This document shows, piece by piece, positions 42,180 to 54,409 of a DNA stretch of 64,000 nt (within the stretch, counting starts at the first letter, position 1; each line of letters begins with the position of its first letter). The DNA comes from Spirometra erinaceieuropaei (taxonomy: Eukaryota; Platyhelminthes; Cestoda; Diphyllobothriidea; Diphyllobothriidae). The stretch lies in the NCBI GenBank assembly GCA_902702965.1, contig CACRXP010000048.1:1321810-1385809 (forward strand). Reading direction: 5' to 3'. A program made the position numbers and the translations under genes. The notes under the pieces were generated by a model that was not told where the DNA came from, ran no database searches, and was given only the letters and a program-made list of their open reading frames with translations.

Positions 42180-43560
42180 GATAATTGAAGCATAAGCAAC
42201 AGAGCGCCAAGCCAAATCCTGCTGTGTCACATATTCACGTTTGGTTGAGCGTTTTGCAAAAGATGTGCAGGAAATACGTACCAAAATGAGATTGAATATG
42301 TTAGCGTTCATTTACGCCTCCATTTATAGATTCATGTACCTCCTAAATATTTTACTGTGGAAAGCATTAATTAAAGGTAGTTGTGTTATATTATTTTCCT
42401 AAAAAATGAAGTTATTTGTTTACGTAAAGGCTTCCTTCAGTGTCTGTTATGTACAGGCTTACGAAGGAGTTTGCGATACGCACTTATTCAGCCAGAGTAT
42501 TAGTGTTTAATCTAACATTCTTGTCCATTAAAATCTGACGTAATTCTTGCCAATCTCATTGAAAAGTGCCAACTGGAATAGGCAGAGTTGGATGAGTGCC
42601 ATGCGAAAATTATATTATAACCAGTACTGTTTCATTGCGCATGCATTCACATTGAAGAAGGCGACCGTCCTATAAAGGAAGTATATTTTCTGTGAACTGC
42701 GGTCTATAACATGCGATCCGAAGAACATTTCAGAACACGTCCGTTCCACTGTAATAGGGTTGGCAAAATGCATGATCATTGGCTGGAACTCGACCTCGTC
42801 GAAATGGACTTGCCATTATTACTTTCGATGGCGATCTAATCGGTAAAGTATTTCATTGGAAATTTTGGCCAAATCATGTGAGACAGAACTTGGCAATTTC
42901 TATGAAACAAGTCTCAATCGTGCCTGATTGCAGGCAAATTCTTCGGTATTCTTTGAAAGTTAACCCATGCAAGGCTGGATTAGTAAGGGAACATGTTAGC
43001 CAAACAAAGGCCAGACACCATGCAGAATTTGATGATACAAAATAGGATTTCGTGTCCCCCTATTCATCGGTTCATGGTTAAGGGGTATTTTAAGAACTAG
43101 CGGTTTATAAGACATACAGTTTGGGGTGATCAAATGGGATAAGGGCAGTGATGGCAATGGACGTCGACCAGTTATATGGATGGGCATCGTGATCGGAGGT
43201 TAAAAGGAAGGAATTAGTATAGGTGAACAGGTTTGGATTACGGCTAATCCACGTCAAGCAGAATGGCGTCTGCTATGCATGGAACACAAGCGATCGTGAG
43301 TAGCTGAGCAAGGGTTCACGATATTTTACAACCTGATTGCATTTGACGTGTTTTGCCACACTTACTCTGTTCGAATTACTTCTGTGAAAGCAATGTTTCA
43401 AAGATCCGATCAAAGGAGTCAAAGGTAGGTTCGGATGTGAAAGAACGATTCGCGGTTTAGTGCCAGTGTGAGTCATTGCGCCAACAGTTCAACCTTAAAA
43501 CAATATATTGTGGCGATGGTCGACTGGGATTTTTTGCGTCATCTTTAACGCAGTTAGTAA
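42180..43560 (+). repeat. Dispersed repeat 'R', 3' portion
   Basis: GAGCGCCAAGCCAAATCCTG, GGCAAAATGCATGATCATTG, GCAAGGCTGGATTAGTAAGG, GGATGGGCATCGTGATCGGA and GGCGATGGTCGACTGGGATT; the last three recur near 44.7, 58.9-59.1 and 61.45 kb. Confidence 0.6.
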
Positions 43561-43639
43561 ACAAAAAAGCCGTTTATATTGACTCATTTCAGCCCATTTT
43601 TATCCTTCTCAAAGCGATTTCCCTTTCCTTTAAGGTTGA

Positions 43640-44045
43640 TGTACAGGCCTACATTACCGATAGAAGCAAAGCGACGAGTCCCAGGAATCAGTCGTGAAGA
43701 AGGAGACACGATCCCAGTAACAAAAGTTTTATTCGCCTGAAGTTCCAGATTCTGCTCGAACCCATCATCAGAGCCAAAAGCAGATACGGGTGGTTCATGC
43801 ACAAGGAGCTGCAATATCTATAGGATGCAGTCGACACGCTACCACATACCGCTTCCCCCCCCCCTCCCCCTTCATCAGGAATCGCTGCATTTGGTGTGAT
43901 GACTGTTTGATGGGCGACATTCGCGTCGTCAATTGCTGCAATTTCATCACGTGTGGTGGATGTCGGTGTGATGATTGCTTGACCATCTGACCCACGGATC
44001 CTGGCGTTGAGAACAGTGTTAACCTGTGCGCGGCATGTGACACTA
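43640..44045 (-). mobile_element. Penelope-like element tail (minus strand)
   Basis: Tail with TATAGGATGCAGTCGACACG and the translation SNTRHEIAAIDD-like sequence (ATTGCTGCAATTTCATCACG on plus), as in 26.4-27.1 kb. It carries a decayed ribozyme motif. Confidence 0.65.
43725..43785 (-). ncRNA. Decayed hammerhead-ribozyme motif
   Basis: CTGATGA is intact on the minus strand (43765-43771), but the second core box reads GGAACTTC instead of GAAACGTC and helix II is mismatched. Probably inactive. Confidence 0.35.
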
Positions 44046-44079
44046 GAGAGTCAGTGATCGTAAGTATTGGAACAAGTGA

Positions 44080-45480
44080 TCACAAAATGCTTGAGCACAG
44101 GAACAGATAGAGTTCCATGAGTTTCCTGCGAAAATTATACAAGACCTGGAAATCTCTCATTGAGGAAACATCAAATTTGAATAAGACACCTGTCCTATTG
44201 CAGGAGCATCGCGTCAGTTTAATAGGGGTGACAAAATGCACGACCATTAGCTAGAACTCGACCACGTCGCAAATGACTCGCAAATACGTCTTTCAACTCT
44301 GATCTATTCGGCAAATGACTACACTGGAAATTCTGTTCAAATTGTGTGAAAGAGAACCTGGCAACTTTTGTGAAATATGTTGTAAACGGGCCTGCGTTCG
44401 AGTCCACTGAGGTCGACTCTTGAAATTCTTGGAAATCTAACTCATCCAAGGCAGGATCAGTGAGAAAACGTGTTTATCAGGTAAAGACGGGACAATAATA
44501 GAGGGGCGCTCACCGATGGGTTTATGGGACTCAGTCGTCCCGTTGTGCCATGCGGCTCTCTATATCCCGAGGAACGACAGCGTGCAGAACTGAATGACAC
44601 TAGATAAGATTCGCTGACTCCTTGTTCGTTGCATGTTTTTGAAACTGATAGTCAATTAGGCAAACGACTGTCTGGTGCGAACAAACGGGATAGGAGCATT
44701 GGCCGCAGAGTTGAACGATCAGTCACATGAATGGGCATCGCGATGGGGGTTGGAAGGAAGGAATTAGTATAGATTAGCAGGTTTGGTTTGCAAGTAATCT
44801 TCGTCAGGCACGATTACGTCTGCACAGCGTGAAATACCAGTGAGTCGGTGATCGTTTATAATTTAACAAAGTGTTACGAAACTTTGTGACCTTATTGCAT
44901 TCTCCATGTTTTGCCACCTTCGCTTAGTTTAAGCTTACTCCGGGAAAGCAGTTTTTCAAAGATTTGATCTAAGAGTCGCAAGTAAATATAGATGCGAAAT
45001 GGATTATTAGCGGTTTAATGTCAGTGTAAACCGCTGAATCAAAATACAAATTTTCATCAACTGATGGTGGAGATGGCCGACTGGAATTCTGTGCCTCTAT
45101 CAATCAAGGTACGAATTTCCGGCAGTGAGTAAGTAAAGTATACGTAATAGCTAGATGGTTAGTGAGTTTGGCTTACAGCGAATTCTCGTCAGACATGCTT
45201 ACGCCTACTCAGCATGGGACACAGATGAGACAGGGATCGAGAGCATTTGAAGAAGTGGTCATGAAATTTTATGCACTCCTAGAATTCTCCATATGCTACC
45301 GCTTTCGCTTTGCTAAAATTCATTGCGGGAAAGGATTACTTCAAACATATGACCACAGGAGTCGGCTGGCTGGTTTAGTGTCGGTGCATGCCGCTGTGTC
45401 TACCCTTCAAACTGACACCAATAAATAGTGGAGTGAGCTGACTGGGATATACGCGTCTGATAGTTCGCAGCAGCGAGCAA
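44080..45480 (+). repeat. Dispersed repeat 'R' 3' portion, two overlapping copies, with a SINE scrap
   Basis: GGATGGGCATCG-like sequence at 44.73 kb and a second partial copy from about 45.15 kb (GCTTACAGCGAATTCTCGTC). A SINE fragment lies at 44.50-44.60 kb (CTCACCGATGGG, GTCCCGTTGTGCCAT). It lies immediately 3' of FABP-C. Confidence 0.55.
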
Positions 45481-45751
45481 GCGAATTAGACGCTTATCTT
45501 TACTCATCCCAACACACTTATATTCACCGTCAAGTGCGTCCCCGTTCCTCTAATGGACGACTGTCGAAAGGTTGATGCGCAGGCCTGTATACCTCCGAGG
45601 TCTAAATAATCGAACACAAAAAGCGGTTTATTTGCAAGAGTGATTATTTGCTGGGACATCGTGCTATCTGACAAATGTTAAAAGTCAACGGTAACCCCGT
45701 GTGCATTTCGTCCACAGAGCAGAGAAAACGCTGTGGTAAAATAAATTTATA

Positions 45752-45757
45752 TTTATT
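45752..45757 (-). terminator. FABP-C poly(A) signal
   Basis: AATAAA on the minus strand, 14 bp after the TAA stop. Confidence 0.75.
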
Positions 45758-45770
45758 AATTTTTGTACAT

Positions 45771-47244
45771 TTAAGTTTTGATGTAATGTCGGACACAGGA
45801 GACGTCGCCAACTTTCAGGGTCTGTAAATGTGAAGAAAGAAATAGCAGAATGAGTTAGTTGCGAAGCATAAGTTAAACATGAATAAACACTGAGAACACA
45901 CCAATCAAATGAAAAGTACAATTTCAATAAATCGCCCCCCCCCGCTCATTCCCTTTCGAGGTTGGCAATGACACAATTCAAATTCCTGTGTCTTGTATAC
46001 ATTTCCCAGTCACATTCTATGATATTGCAGCTATGGCAACCACAGACTTTGTCATTGTGAACTTTCAGGGGCAACTGTATTTCCCAAAATTACGCCCACG
46101 CAGTTCCAAATCGACGGACATGCGCAGAAGGCTTTTTTTCGGTGGTCTTCCTCACTTCTCGTTTACTGTCCTAGTACATGTGACAGTCTTCAGCTCGTCG
46201 ATAAGGGGACGCTGGGTACACTTTCCTCTTCCCCGATTCGTCGCAGACAGACGAAACTCAGGCGCATTTGGCAGGCTTCATTGTCCCCCGCATCTGTTTA
46301 ACAGACATTCATTCTACCAAGACGTCCCTCGTCAGCTCAAGACGACTTTATATGACGGGGGGGGGGAGGGTGGTTGAGCATTCTAACTATGCAGCATTGT
46401 TAATTATAAAAACCCACTACCATCTGTCACTTTCCCGAATAGGCGAAAGGGCTGGTTTATACTCACCATTGTTAAGTTATTACCATCAACAACATTCTCA
46501 ATAAGCATGGGTTTGTCTCCTCTTTGATCAATTGTCAACTTATTGCCTTCCAGGTTCATGAGCATCTACAAGGGATATGAACACAAAATCTTTGCTTTTA
46601 AAACTGCTCCCTGTGTATCCTTTTTGCCATCTGGTTTATATTGGCTTCCATCAATCACCACGGATATTTGATTGTTAATTAATTTTCGCAAGGAAAAAAT
46701 GATGGAACTTCTAAAATTCTGTCTGTGCATTGCAATATATATTTGTATGTATCATCTAATAAGTGCTGAGGAATGACTAAAAGCTAGTCTAACTTTTTAA
46801 TTGCACTTGGACTATCAGTTTCATTGCAGAATCAGGTAAATGTTCATGGTGATAATGGCCTGAATGACTCCTCTCGTCGAGATTAGCAGAGTCGATCTGC
46901 CTACAGTTCTTATATGCCTAAAAGGCAGCAAGTTTAATTGGAGAGGATGGTTTGGTGAAAACAAGTATGAAACAGGAATTAATATTGAGTCAGAATCTTG
47001 CCTTAACGCGTCGACCGTCCACTGTAGTGTGCTCGAACTCCTCACCTAGCTTGAACTTCACATCGTGAATCCTTGGGCCGGTTTGCACGTAAAGTCTGTG
47101 GCCGTCGTCAGCATGTGAGAAGGTCAGCGACGATTTCGACATTTGGGCCAATTGTTCTTGGGGTATTTTGACGCCCAGACGTTCTGCTAGCGCAGTCAGG
47201 TCACCACAGTCTTTCAGCTGCCACGATCCGTAGAAGGCTTCCAT
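45771..47244 (-). CDS. Fatty-acid-binding protein C
   Basis: Exons 47244-47002, 46565-46467 and 45821-45771 encode 130 residues. It starts MEAFYGSWQLKDCGDLTALA. Exon 1 ends TTVDGRRVK at the GC donor AAG|GCAAGA. Exon 2 reads MLMNLEGNKLTIDQRGDKPM, ending NNLTM with donor GTGAGT. Exon 3 reads TLKVGDVSCVRHYIKT, with Arg125-x-Tyr127 intact. This copy and D share GSW, IPQE and the TLKVGD start of exon 3, so C and D form one branch and A and B the other. Intron 2 (645 bp) contains a block (45.96-46.27 kb) related to intron 2 of D and to 30.43, 38.34 and 53.4 kb. The role is fatty-acid binding in the cytosol. Confidence 0.93.
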
Positions 47245-47303
47245 GCTGAAGTAGCTTCAACCGAGACAGAGGGTAGGACAACCTCCGCGGTATTCAGGTG
47301 CGC

Positions 47304-47311
47304 TTTATATA
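47304..47311 (-). promoter_or_regulatory. FABP-C TATA box
   Basis: TATATAAA on the minus strand, 60 bp before the ATG. Confidence 0.75.
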
Positions 47312-50240
47312 GACAGATTGGCCTGCGCCGACAGGGTGTGGACTGCTCTCACGCTGACTGCTAGTGATTTAGCGTCCTTGAGTCTGACCTCGCTGGAGTT
47401 GCGTGCTGTCATCTAGGGCTATGACTGTGCCACGCAGTGCTCTGCTTGCACCACAGCGCTGAGCGACAGCTAGCTCAGGCAGGTGTAACTAGATGCCCAT
47501 CACGCACACCATAATTGGTTTTCGTCAGTTCTCCTCATCCTATAGGGACATTTTGCGTCTCATTTCGGTGAACAGTGCTCTGTCTGCATTGCAGCGTCTA
47601 GGGGGTGGGAGGGGCCAATTAGCCCAGCCAGAAGCCCAATGGTCACACCATGATTAACCTTTGGCATGTCTAGCCAACCTGCACTGACAGAGTGCGCTTC
47701 GTTTCGGTGAACAGAATGTGCTAGTCTGAAATTCATCTAACTTGAAAGTACAAGAGTGTTAGCCCACGCCACTACCAGATCTACCCTAACAAATTTGATT
47801 CCCATCAGGACCACCAGATTAAATTCATTAGCTACTTCAGCTCTAGCGACAGAGTGTTGCTACTGGTATCTATTTATAGTCTCTCCGCCTCATGCCGTCA
47901 ACTGTCTCAAGGGTGAACTCTCGCAGAATTCAATGTGTCAAATGGGGTTAATTTCCGGCATTATTCACTTACATTGGAAACAGTACAGCTTTGGAAAACC
48001 CGAAAGAAACCCAAAGCATCACGTCTACGAATATTAGCATTCAGCACAGGGATGCGATCCCAACAACCAAATTGTAAAACACATCGGTTCATGTTTCGGC
48101 CTTTGACAAGTAACTATTTCGGGTCGGGACGGTTCCGAGTTTGTCTACGTAAGTGTGCACTGAGGCTTTAAGGAATGCATGATAAATACGCACTGGAAGG
48201 TGTCTCGGAATGTGACTTACGCTATGGACCGAAGTTATTCATAAACACGAGCAGGCATACGGCCACGCATAAGCTGGCCTGAAGCTGTGTATGGCACTGT
48301 CAATACTGAATTCACACCAAGATGCCTTAGAACCAGAACCGACCACTGAGAACAGTAATGAAGACTTTAGGGCTGGGTTGTGGCTTGCTGACGACCAGCA
48401 CTGTTCTATTTGGCATTGATTGCCAAAGTCTCGTGCTACGAAATCGCAAATACGGAGTGAGGATAGCGGATGTTGCCCCACCTAACACATGACTACTTAT
48501 TTTGCTCGGGTAGGCATGTTTCGTCAGGGTTTGCCCGGTAACAGATTGAGAAAGGTGTTATGCGCTAAGGGGATCTCAACTCTGTCGGTAATATTTACGA
48601 TGAACTTAACTCACACCCTATGTTTTTCATGTAGACAACTCATTAAAATAACCCTGACGCCGGCCTGGGCCTAATGCTGACGATCGGTCTATGCCGATTT
48701 GTAAAACTAAGCCTTAGGCCTTTTCTAACTTTTCTGACGGCCTTGCCGTTTAATTCAACCCTGAAATTAACGCCTGCGATTGGGGTGTCTTTGCGCTTAG
48801 TTGCAGGAATATTACTGTAAGGACGAGAGTAAGGCTGAGATTGGGGTTAAGTTTAGGGTGAAGATTATGCTCTAGGTCAATACCAGTTTGAAGGCTTAGT
48901 TTTGAACTAGGTTTTCGGGGTTGGTGATAGAATTAGAGCTTATGTTTTAAGTAAGACCTACAATAAAGATTTCTAAGTTAGGTTTATGAGTTAAGGTTAG
49001 CTTGCGAAGACTCCCATAAGGGGTCCTATGTTGATTATTAACCCACAGATGCCAGTAGTACGATGCGTCGAAGCATTGGCCGCGATTATCTTCCAAAGAC
49101 ATGCATCTTCCATGTCACCTTTCTGTGTAACCAACCTCTGCTTTACTTTAAGTAGAGATGACCTTTTCACGCTTTGGCTTTCTGCTTGTAGTTACTTTTT
49201 CATTGGTGTCTGACTTGGCTAATCAGCCAATTTGGTCCTTTTCGAACCTTTTGAATTACGCGCTCGGGTTTTCAGTGGCCACCGGTTTATTTAAACAATA
49301 AAATGACATTAATGCAATGTTTTGGCATTTCTCCTTCGTAGATTATAATCTCCACTACTCCCTCTTGTCACGCGCATGAAATCCTCTATTGCCTCCATGC
49401 CCGTATTACCGGCGTCATTGCTTCGCGTCTTGTGATTGCGGCCAAATACAACATCGTTGCCAAACTCGACATGCTTTTACTTTCTTTACTTTCTGCAATG
49501 TTTTGCATGATTTGAGACGTCCTAAACCAACCAACAACTTATATATTTGAGTCTATTAGGCATTATACAACATGTGGCGACAGTCATAACACGTGGAGCA
49601 AAATATCGCGACGACTTCTCTATTAGAAAATATTACCTTAGTGAGACTTCATGATTAATCGGCATATGACACAACGCCAAGCTATTTCCATCGAAATGGC
49701 CTTCTTGCAGTTGGCTGTGCTCATTGCGTGCCAACCGCTTGAAATAGGTACCCGATCTTGTGCTGTTTCAGTAGTTTTTAAATTGACCTTCAGTGTTCAA
49801 TCACTTGACGACCTCAATGCAATCGTGTTGGAAGGATGTGATCAAGGCCATTGTCTTATTGAATTTTCGTAGAAACTGCGGTTATTATCTAGAAATTCTT
49901 TGTTTCGCAGGGAAAGGGGCACTTGAATGTTTTCCTGTGTAAAATTGTTAGCATATTTAAGACAACCGGACGTCGTTTCAGTGTGGGCTCATAGACACCC
50001 AGTCTACATTGTAACCGATAATGAATCATCGGTAATTCTTATCTGTTGAAAGGCCAGGTTGTATTTTAATAGAAACAGGCGGAACTAAGTGAGTTTCCCG
50101 CAGAAATATGCACCATATGCATTTGACATTCTCAAAAAAGTAGCAAAAGTTGAGCAAACTCAAGAAATTTATTCTGTAAGTATCGTAATTGTAGAAGACG
50201 CCCTCCTTCGATGGAGACAATTACTTCGCAAAATATGGTA
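47312..50240. other. Intergenic, no gene recognised
   Basis: Holds FABP-C upstream DNA with short local duplications (GAGTGCGCTTCGTTTCGGTG-like motifs at 47.56 and 47.69 kb), then unrecognised sequence. 48.79-49.02 kb is rich in degenerate TTAGG-type words. Confidence 0.4.
48790..49020 (+). repeat. Degenerate TTAGGG-like tract
   Basis: GGGGTTAAGTTTAGGGTGAA, GGCTTAGTTTTGAACTAGGT and TAAGTTAGGTTTATGAGTTAAGG-like spacing hint at an eroded telomere-type array. No perfect tandem units remain. Confidence 0.3.
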
Positions 50241-50244
50241 CATG

Positions 50245-51236
50245 CAGTGCGTGACCTATCTCATGAAATGTTGGCTGAAATTCTGAAATGCGTTTTCGAT
50301 TAGGAAGGATTACTTGGTCGCGGTTGTAATACTGATTATCTTAAGGCATACTCTTATAACATTTCGGACTCGGCAAAATGTCGGCTTTTAAATGCACTTC
50401 TTTCAATCTCCTGTGGAAAGCGTGCTCGGTAAAAAATGAATACTTAAATAGCATGCATCTTCCCATTGATTTTCGATGGTCTTGGAAATTCAAATGTATT
50501 TTATAGGAACCACAAACAAAAATAAGCTTTTATTTTAGTCAGTCAATAGAGGATCACATCTTCTTTCTATTTTCTACTTAAGGAAGGAGTATAATTAGGT
50601 TTTAAAAAAGTTTTTAATTATGAGATTTTTTAAGACCGCGATATGTCCATTCACATAGCATCGTACCTGGCCGTTTACCACTGCTCCTCATGAAATGTCC
50701 AACATGGTCCGCATCCATTTCAAAATTTTATGGACCCTGTATGATATCTTTTTAATGACATAGAAAAATAGGGGATTTTCTTTACGCGGAACGCATGCAC
50801 CTTGTATAGTGTAATCACTAAGCACTAATGCAACGAATGATCAGGCTCTAAATTTTTCGGCAATTAGAAAACTTTTTTAAAACCTAATTATACTCCTTCC
50901 TTAAGTATAAAATATAAGGAAGAAGTGATTCTCTAATAATGGACTGAAAGAAAGCATATTTTGTTTATGGGTTCTATAAAATATATTTGAATTTCCAAGA
51001 CCATCGAAAATCAATGGGAAAAATGCATGCTACTTAAGTATTCATTTTTTACCGAGCACGCTTTCCACAGGAGATTGAAAGAAGTGCATTTAAAAGCCGA
51101 CATCCTGCCGAGTCCGAAATGTTATAAGGGTATGCCTTAAGATAATCAGTATTACAACCGCGACCAAGTAATCCTTCCTAATCGAAAACGCATTTCAGAA
51201 TTTCAGCAAACATTTCATGAGATAGGTCACTCACTG
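50245..51236. mobile_element. Foldback MITE M4
   Basis: Ends CAGTGCGTGACCTATCTCAT and ATGAGATAGGTCACTCACTG; TA on the right (51237-51238) but TG on the left. Arms of over 400 bp are highly complementary (CGATTAGGAAGGATTACTTG, AGCATGCATCTTCCCATTGA), better preserved than M1. It is outside the TRMT10 locus. Confidence 0.85.
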
Positions 51237-51279
51237 TACGATATGAACCGTTATTGGAATGAACACCAAAATAAATGCC

Positions 51280-51690
51280 AACATTTCAGGCTGCGGTGAC
51301 AGACCCAATTACTGACGGACGCCGCGCACACCGGGACCCCTGCTGCCCACCCCATTGTTATTCTTGGTTAAAATCCTGGTCATTTGCTGTGTGGCCCACG
51401 GGGTATAAAGTGGAGCGCCAAGGTGCGGGTTCAAGCGTACTATCCACCTGCACCCCCCGCCCCGTATTCGGTCTTCTTGACTTTGTCTTGACAGCGAGCC
51501 AGCTGTGAGAGGAGGAGGAGGAGGAGGAGGAGGAGGAGGAGGAGGGAGAGCGGTAAGTGCTGCGCAAGTCTACTATCACTATAAACTAACTCACGCACAA
51601 GTCACCGTGCCTGCTTCACCTTGCTGTGCAGCACACGATGGATATCGTGAGCAACGAGGGTCGGAATGTCGAGATACGCGCACCAAGTAG
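51280..51690 (+). repeat. Dispersed repeat 'U', long copy with (GGA)n
   Basis: GACGCCGCGCACACCGGGAC, TCATTTGCTGTGTGG, CTATCCACCTGCACC, then (GGA)n, GGTAAGTGCTGCGCAAGTCT and ACTATCACTATAAACTAACT, parallel to 21.59-21.96 kb. Confidence 0.7.
51510..51546 (+). repeat. (GGA)n microsatellite
   Basis: About twelve GGA units in a row within repeat U. Confidence 0.9.
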
Positions 51691-52094
51691 TCAGAGCGTC
51701 ACCCTGGCAGTTGACTGTCTGTCGGTGAAATCTGCTGTACATGCGGATCCTGTAGTTTTCAGGGAGCCAACTGATCGAGTATTGCCCACTCCTGTCTGTA
51801 TATATGTTTATATATGCATTTAATGGTCAACACTTGGGGTTTGGGAGGACTAACTGATGACGACAAATACGCCAAAAGTGGTCATTCCGGTATCCCTTGC
51901 TTTTATCGGCACCATCTTTTTTACCTGTGGTACTGGTTGCGGTGAGACCGCCTACGAGGGTTCTAGTGTGAACCCTAAGGCAAAGCCGAACGCGCACGTT
52001 CCGTAACCCGATCAGTAAATGGCCATCTGTCATAATATACACATAAATCCTTATCCCAAAGAACGTATTTGTCTTCATATATATTTGTATGTAG

Positions 52095-52600
52095 GCAAAA
52101 TGACATTACCGACAAAGACAAGGGAGACTGGAATGGTCATTTCTGGCTTATTAGCCGTCGTCAGCCAGTCATACCCAACCCCGAAGTGTGGCAAACCCGA
52201 GGTTCGAACGCGCGACCTGTTTGTTAGAAGTCCACTCCTCTAACCGCTGAGCCACGAGCCCGTTGCCCTGTCGGTTTTCGATCGGGAATATACAATGGTA
52301 GGGGGTGCTCACCGATCGTTCTTGCGGAACTCACTCGTTCCGTTGTGCCTTAAGGCCTCTCTCTCGAGCCCAACCAGCAGCCACACAACGGCGCATGATA
52401 AAGACAGAATGCTATTACCGACAAAGACAAGGGAGACTCGAATGGCCATTTCTGGCTTATTAGCCTTTGTCGGTAATGTCATTCTGTCTAAATAATGCGC
52501 CGCTGTGCAGCTGCTGGTTGGGCTCGAGAGAAAGCCCGTAAGGCACAACGGAACAAGTGAGTTCCGTAAGAACTATCTGTGAGCACCCCCTACCATATTT
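52095..52600. repeat. Two tRNA-derived SINE copies in inverted arrangement
   Basis: Left copy with promoter on minus (AAAATGACATTACCGACAAA, GGTTCGAACGCGCGACC, TTAGAAGTCCACTCCTCTAA), running through CTCACTCGTTCCGTTGTGCC. Then a right part in the other sense (TTTGTCGGTAATGTCATTCT, GGCACAACGGAACAAGTGAG). Together they form a long imperfect palindrome. Confidence 0.75.
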
Positions 52601-52604
52601 GTAT

Positions 52605-53120
52605 GTATTAAAGAACGGGCATCCCAAAAATGTAATTAGGAAGTTGAAATTCTTTGGAAAAGCATAAGTTGATTTTGTAAATTTTTGAGGCTGTTTTCCA
52701 GTCCATCGTCGGACTATGGGTGTACAATACGATTCCTTTTTTTCTTGCGTTTAACAAGGGGTTCTGCGATTGATCAGCATCTGTGACAATTCGTGCTAAT
52801 CGCATCTTATCACCACCGCGGGATTGGTTGCGCCAGCTTGAATTTTCCTCTAATGATTTTGCATGTGGCATCTAAATCCATATGCTGACTAATGCATGCC
52901 TAATTTGTCTTCATTGGTCCCAGAAAATCACCGCCTTTCCTAATTGGGCAGACGCCGACACTGCGAGGTAGTCAATCCTGTCCTTTAGACATTTCTAAAG
53001 GAAATTTAAACGAAAGTAAATGACTTTTTAATACAGTAATCACATCTTAATGGCAATGACAGTAAGTTCTGTCCCTAGCGCTCTATTCTACTGCCTCGGT
53101 TAAAGCCCAAACTCGGGCTT
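52605..53120. other. No gene recognised
   Basis: Short frames only; nothing I can assign. Confidence 0.35.
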
Positions 53121-53700
53121 ATGCGTCACGAACATTTTGTTACTTTCCTTCCTTGCAGTTGTGAATTTCTGGAAATAGTGAAATCTTCTTAGTTTTCACG
53201 CTTCGTATGGTTACGAGTCGACATATTCCTATAGAATTGCGATTTTGCGAAATAACACAAATTCCTGGCATTCACGTTAACTTTACTCGTAAAGTACGCA
53301 TTTGCAACACAATCTTGTTATAAAGTTTAACGATGCTCCAGTACGTGGTGTCCAGCCACGTACGTCTGCCATAATACAGAACACAAACTGCTTGCACAAA
53401 GTTTAATTCCATGATTTTGCAGATATATCAATTACCACCATTGGGATTGTGGACCCTTATCTTCAGTCGCGTTTCCACAATATTCCACGCCATGTATTCT
53501 CAAATCGACAGACCCTCCATGGAATTTTGATCTTCTGCGCAAACACAACCGACGAACGACAACGCCAACGTTACACGCAGAATACCTATTTGCTGGCCAA
53601 TCAGATGACACGCGTGCACCTGACGCAAAGTCACCTGCAACAGCTCCCTGGCATGTAAAATGATTTCCTTCAAGCGGCCTGGCTAAATTTCTTTGCATTA
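53120..53700 (-). repeat. Third, diverged copy of the 30.3/38.2 kb block
   Basis: CCAGTACGTGGTGTCCAGCC, GATATATCAATTACCACCAT and GACAGACCCTCCATGGAATT mirror 30.34-30.54 kb and 38.28-38.46 kb. A minus-strand frame of 88 codons keeps FHGGSVDLRIHG and neighbouring residues of the hypothetical protein at 38.34-38.76 kb. Confidence 0.6.
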
Positions 53701-53917
53701 AGGAGGATTACTTCACCAGATAGTAAGTCAGTGACAAACTTATAAATTACTCCTACCTAAGTAATAATAAGTTCACATATGCAATCCTGGCGACCAGTCA
53801 CATTGCGCGGCCGCCTATCGCAAGGAGTCGCAATAAGACTACATCAAGTCTGCTATAATATGCTTCTAGGGCAATTGCCTTCCGTTGTATATCTTCGCTA
53901 GTAACAAGGATTGCGAA

Positions 53918-53933
53918 ATATATATATATATAT
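53918..53933 (+). repeat. (AT)n microsatellite
   Basis: Eight TA units. Confidence 0.8.
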
Positions 53934-54409
53934 GCGTAGCAAATAGAGCACAAAATCGAGATTATGCCTCATACAAGCAAAAATCTCATCTGAAGATTTT
54001 TCTTGTTGGATATATTAGAGTAGTGCAAAATGAGCTGACAGATGTTTTTCTTCTTTCGCTTCCTTGGCCTTCTGGCCGCTGTTTATGAATGCTAGTAGCC
54101 TCGTGAGTTGTGTATCGTTACCTCGATTGGAGTCGGTAGCACCTGAGTCCATTTTTTGAGAGAATCAGTCGACGGGTCGTGTTTGCGCGGCATTTTCAAA
54201 CTCCGTATGACCGTCTTTTCCTGGCCATGGCGTATTTAATGACAGGAATGTATGGGTCACAGGAAGATCTAGATGCCTGTGAACAGAGTTGACATCTGAG
54301 TATCAAGCCTCAGGTGTAGGACGTTCCGTCCTTTAGGTGCCCCGGCATAAGACGGCTGATCCTTGAAAATCGAAACTTTTTCCAGTTTCTCCGATGTGCG
54401 TCGCTATCT

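Noticed and set aside
46268..46504. 78-codon plus-strand frame overlapping FABP-C intron 2 and exon 2
   Set aside because: Antisense to a well-supported exon and made of low-complexity intron sequence.
51504..51690. Glycine-rich frame beginning in the GGA run
   Set aside because: It is the translation of a trinucleotide microsatellite within repeat U.
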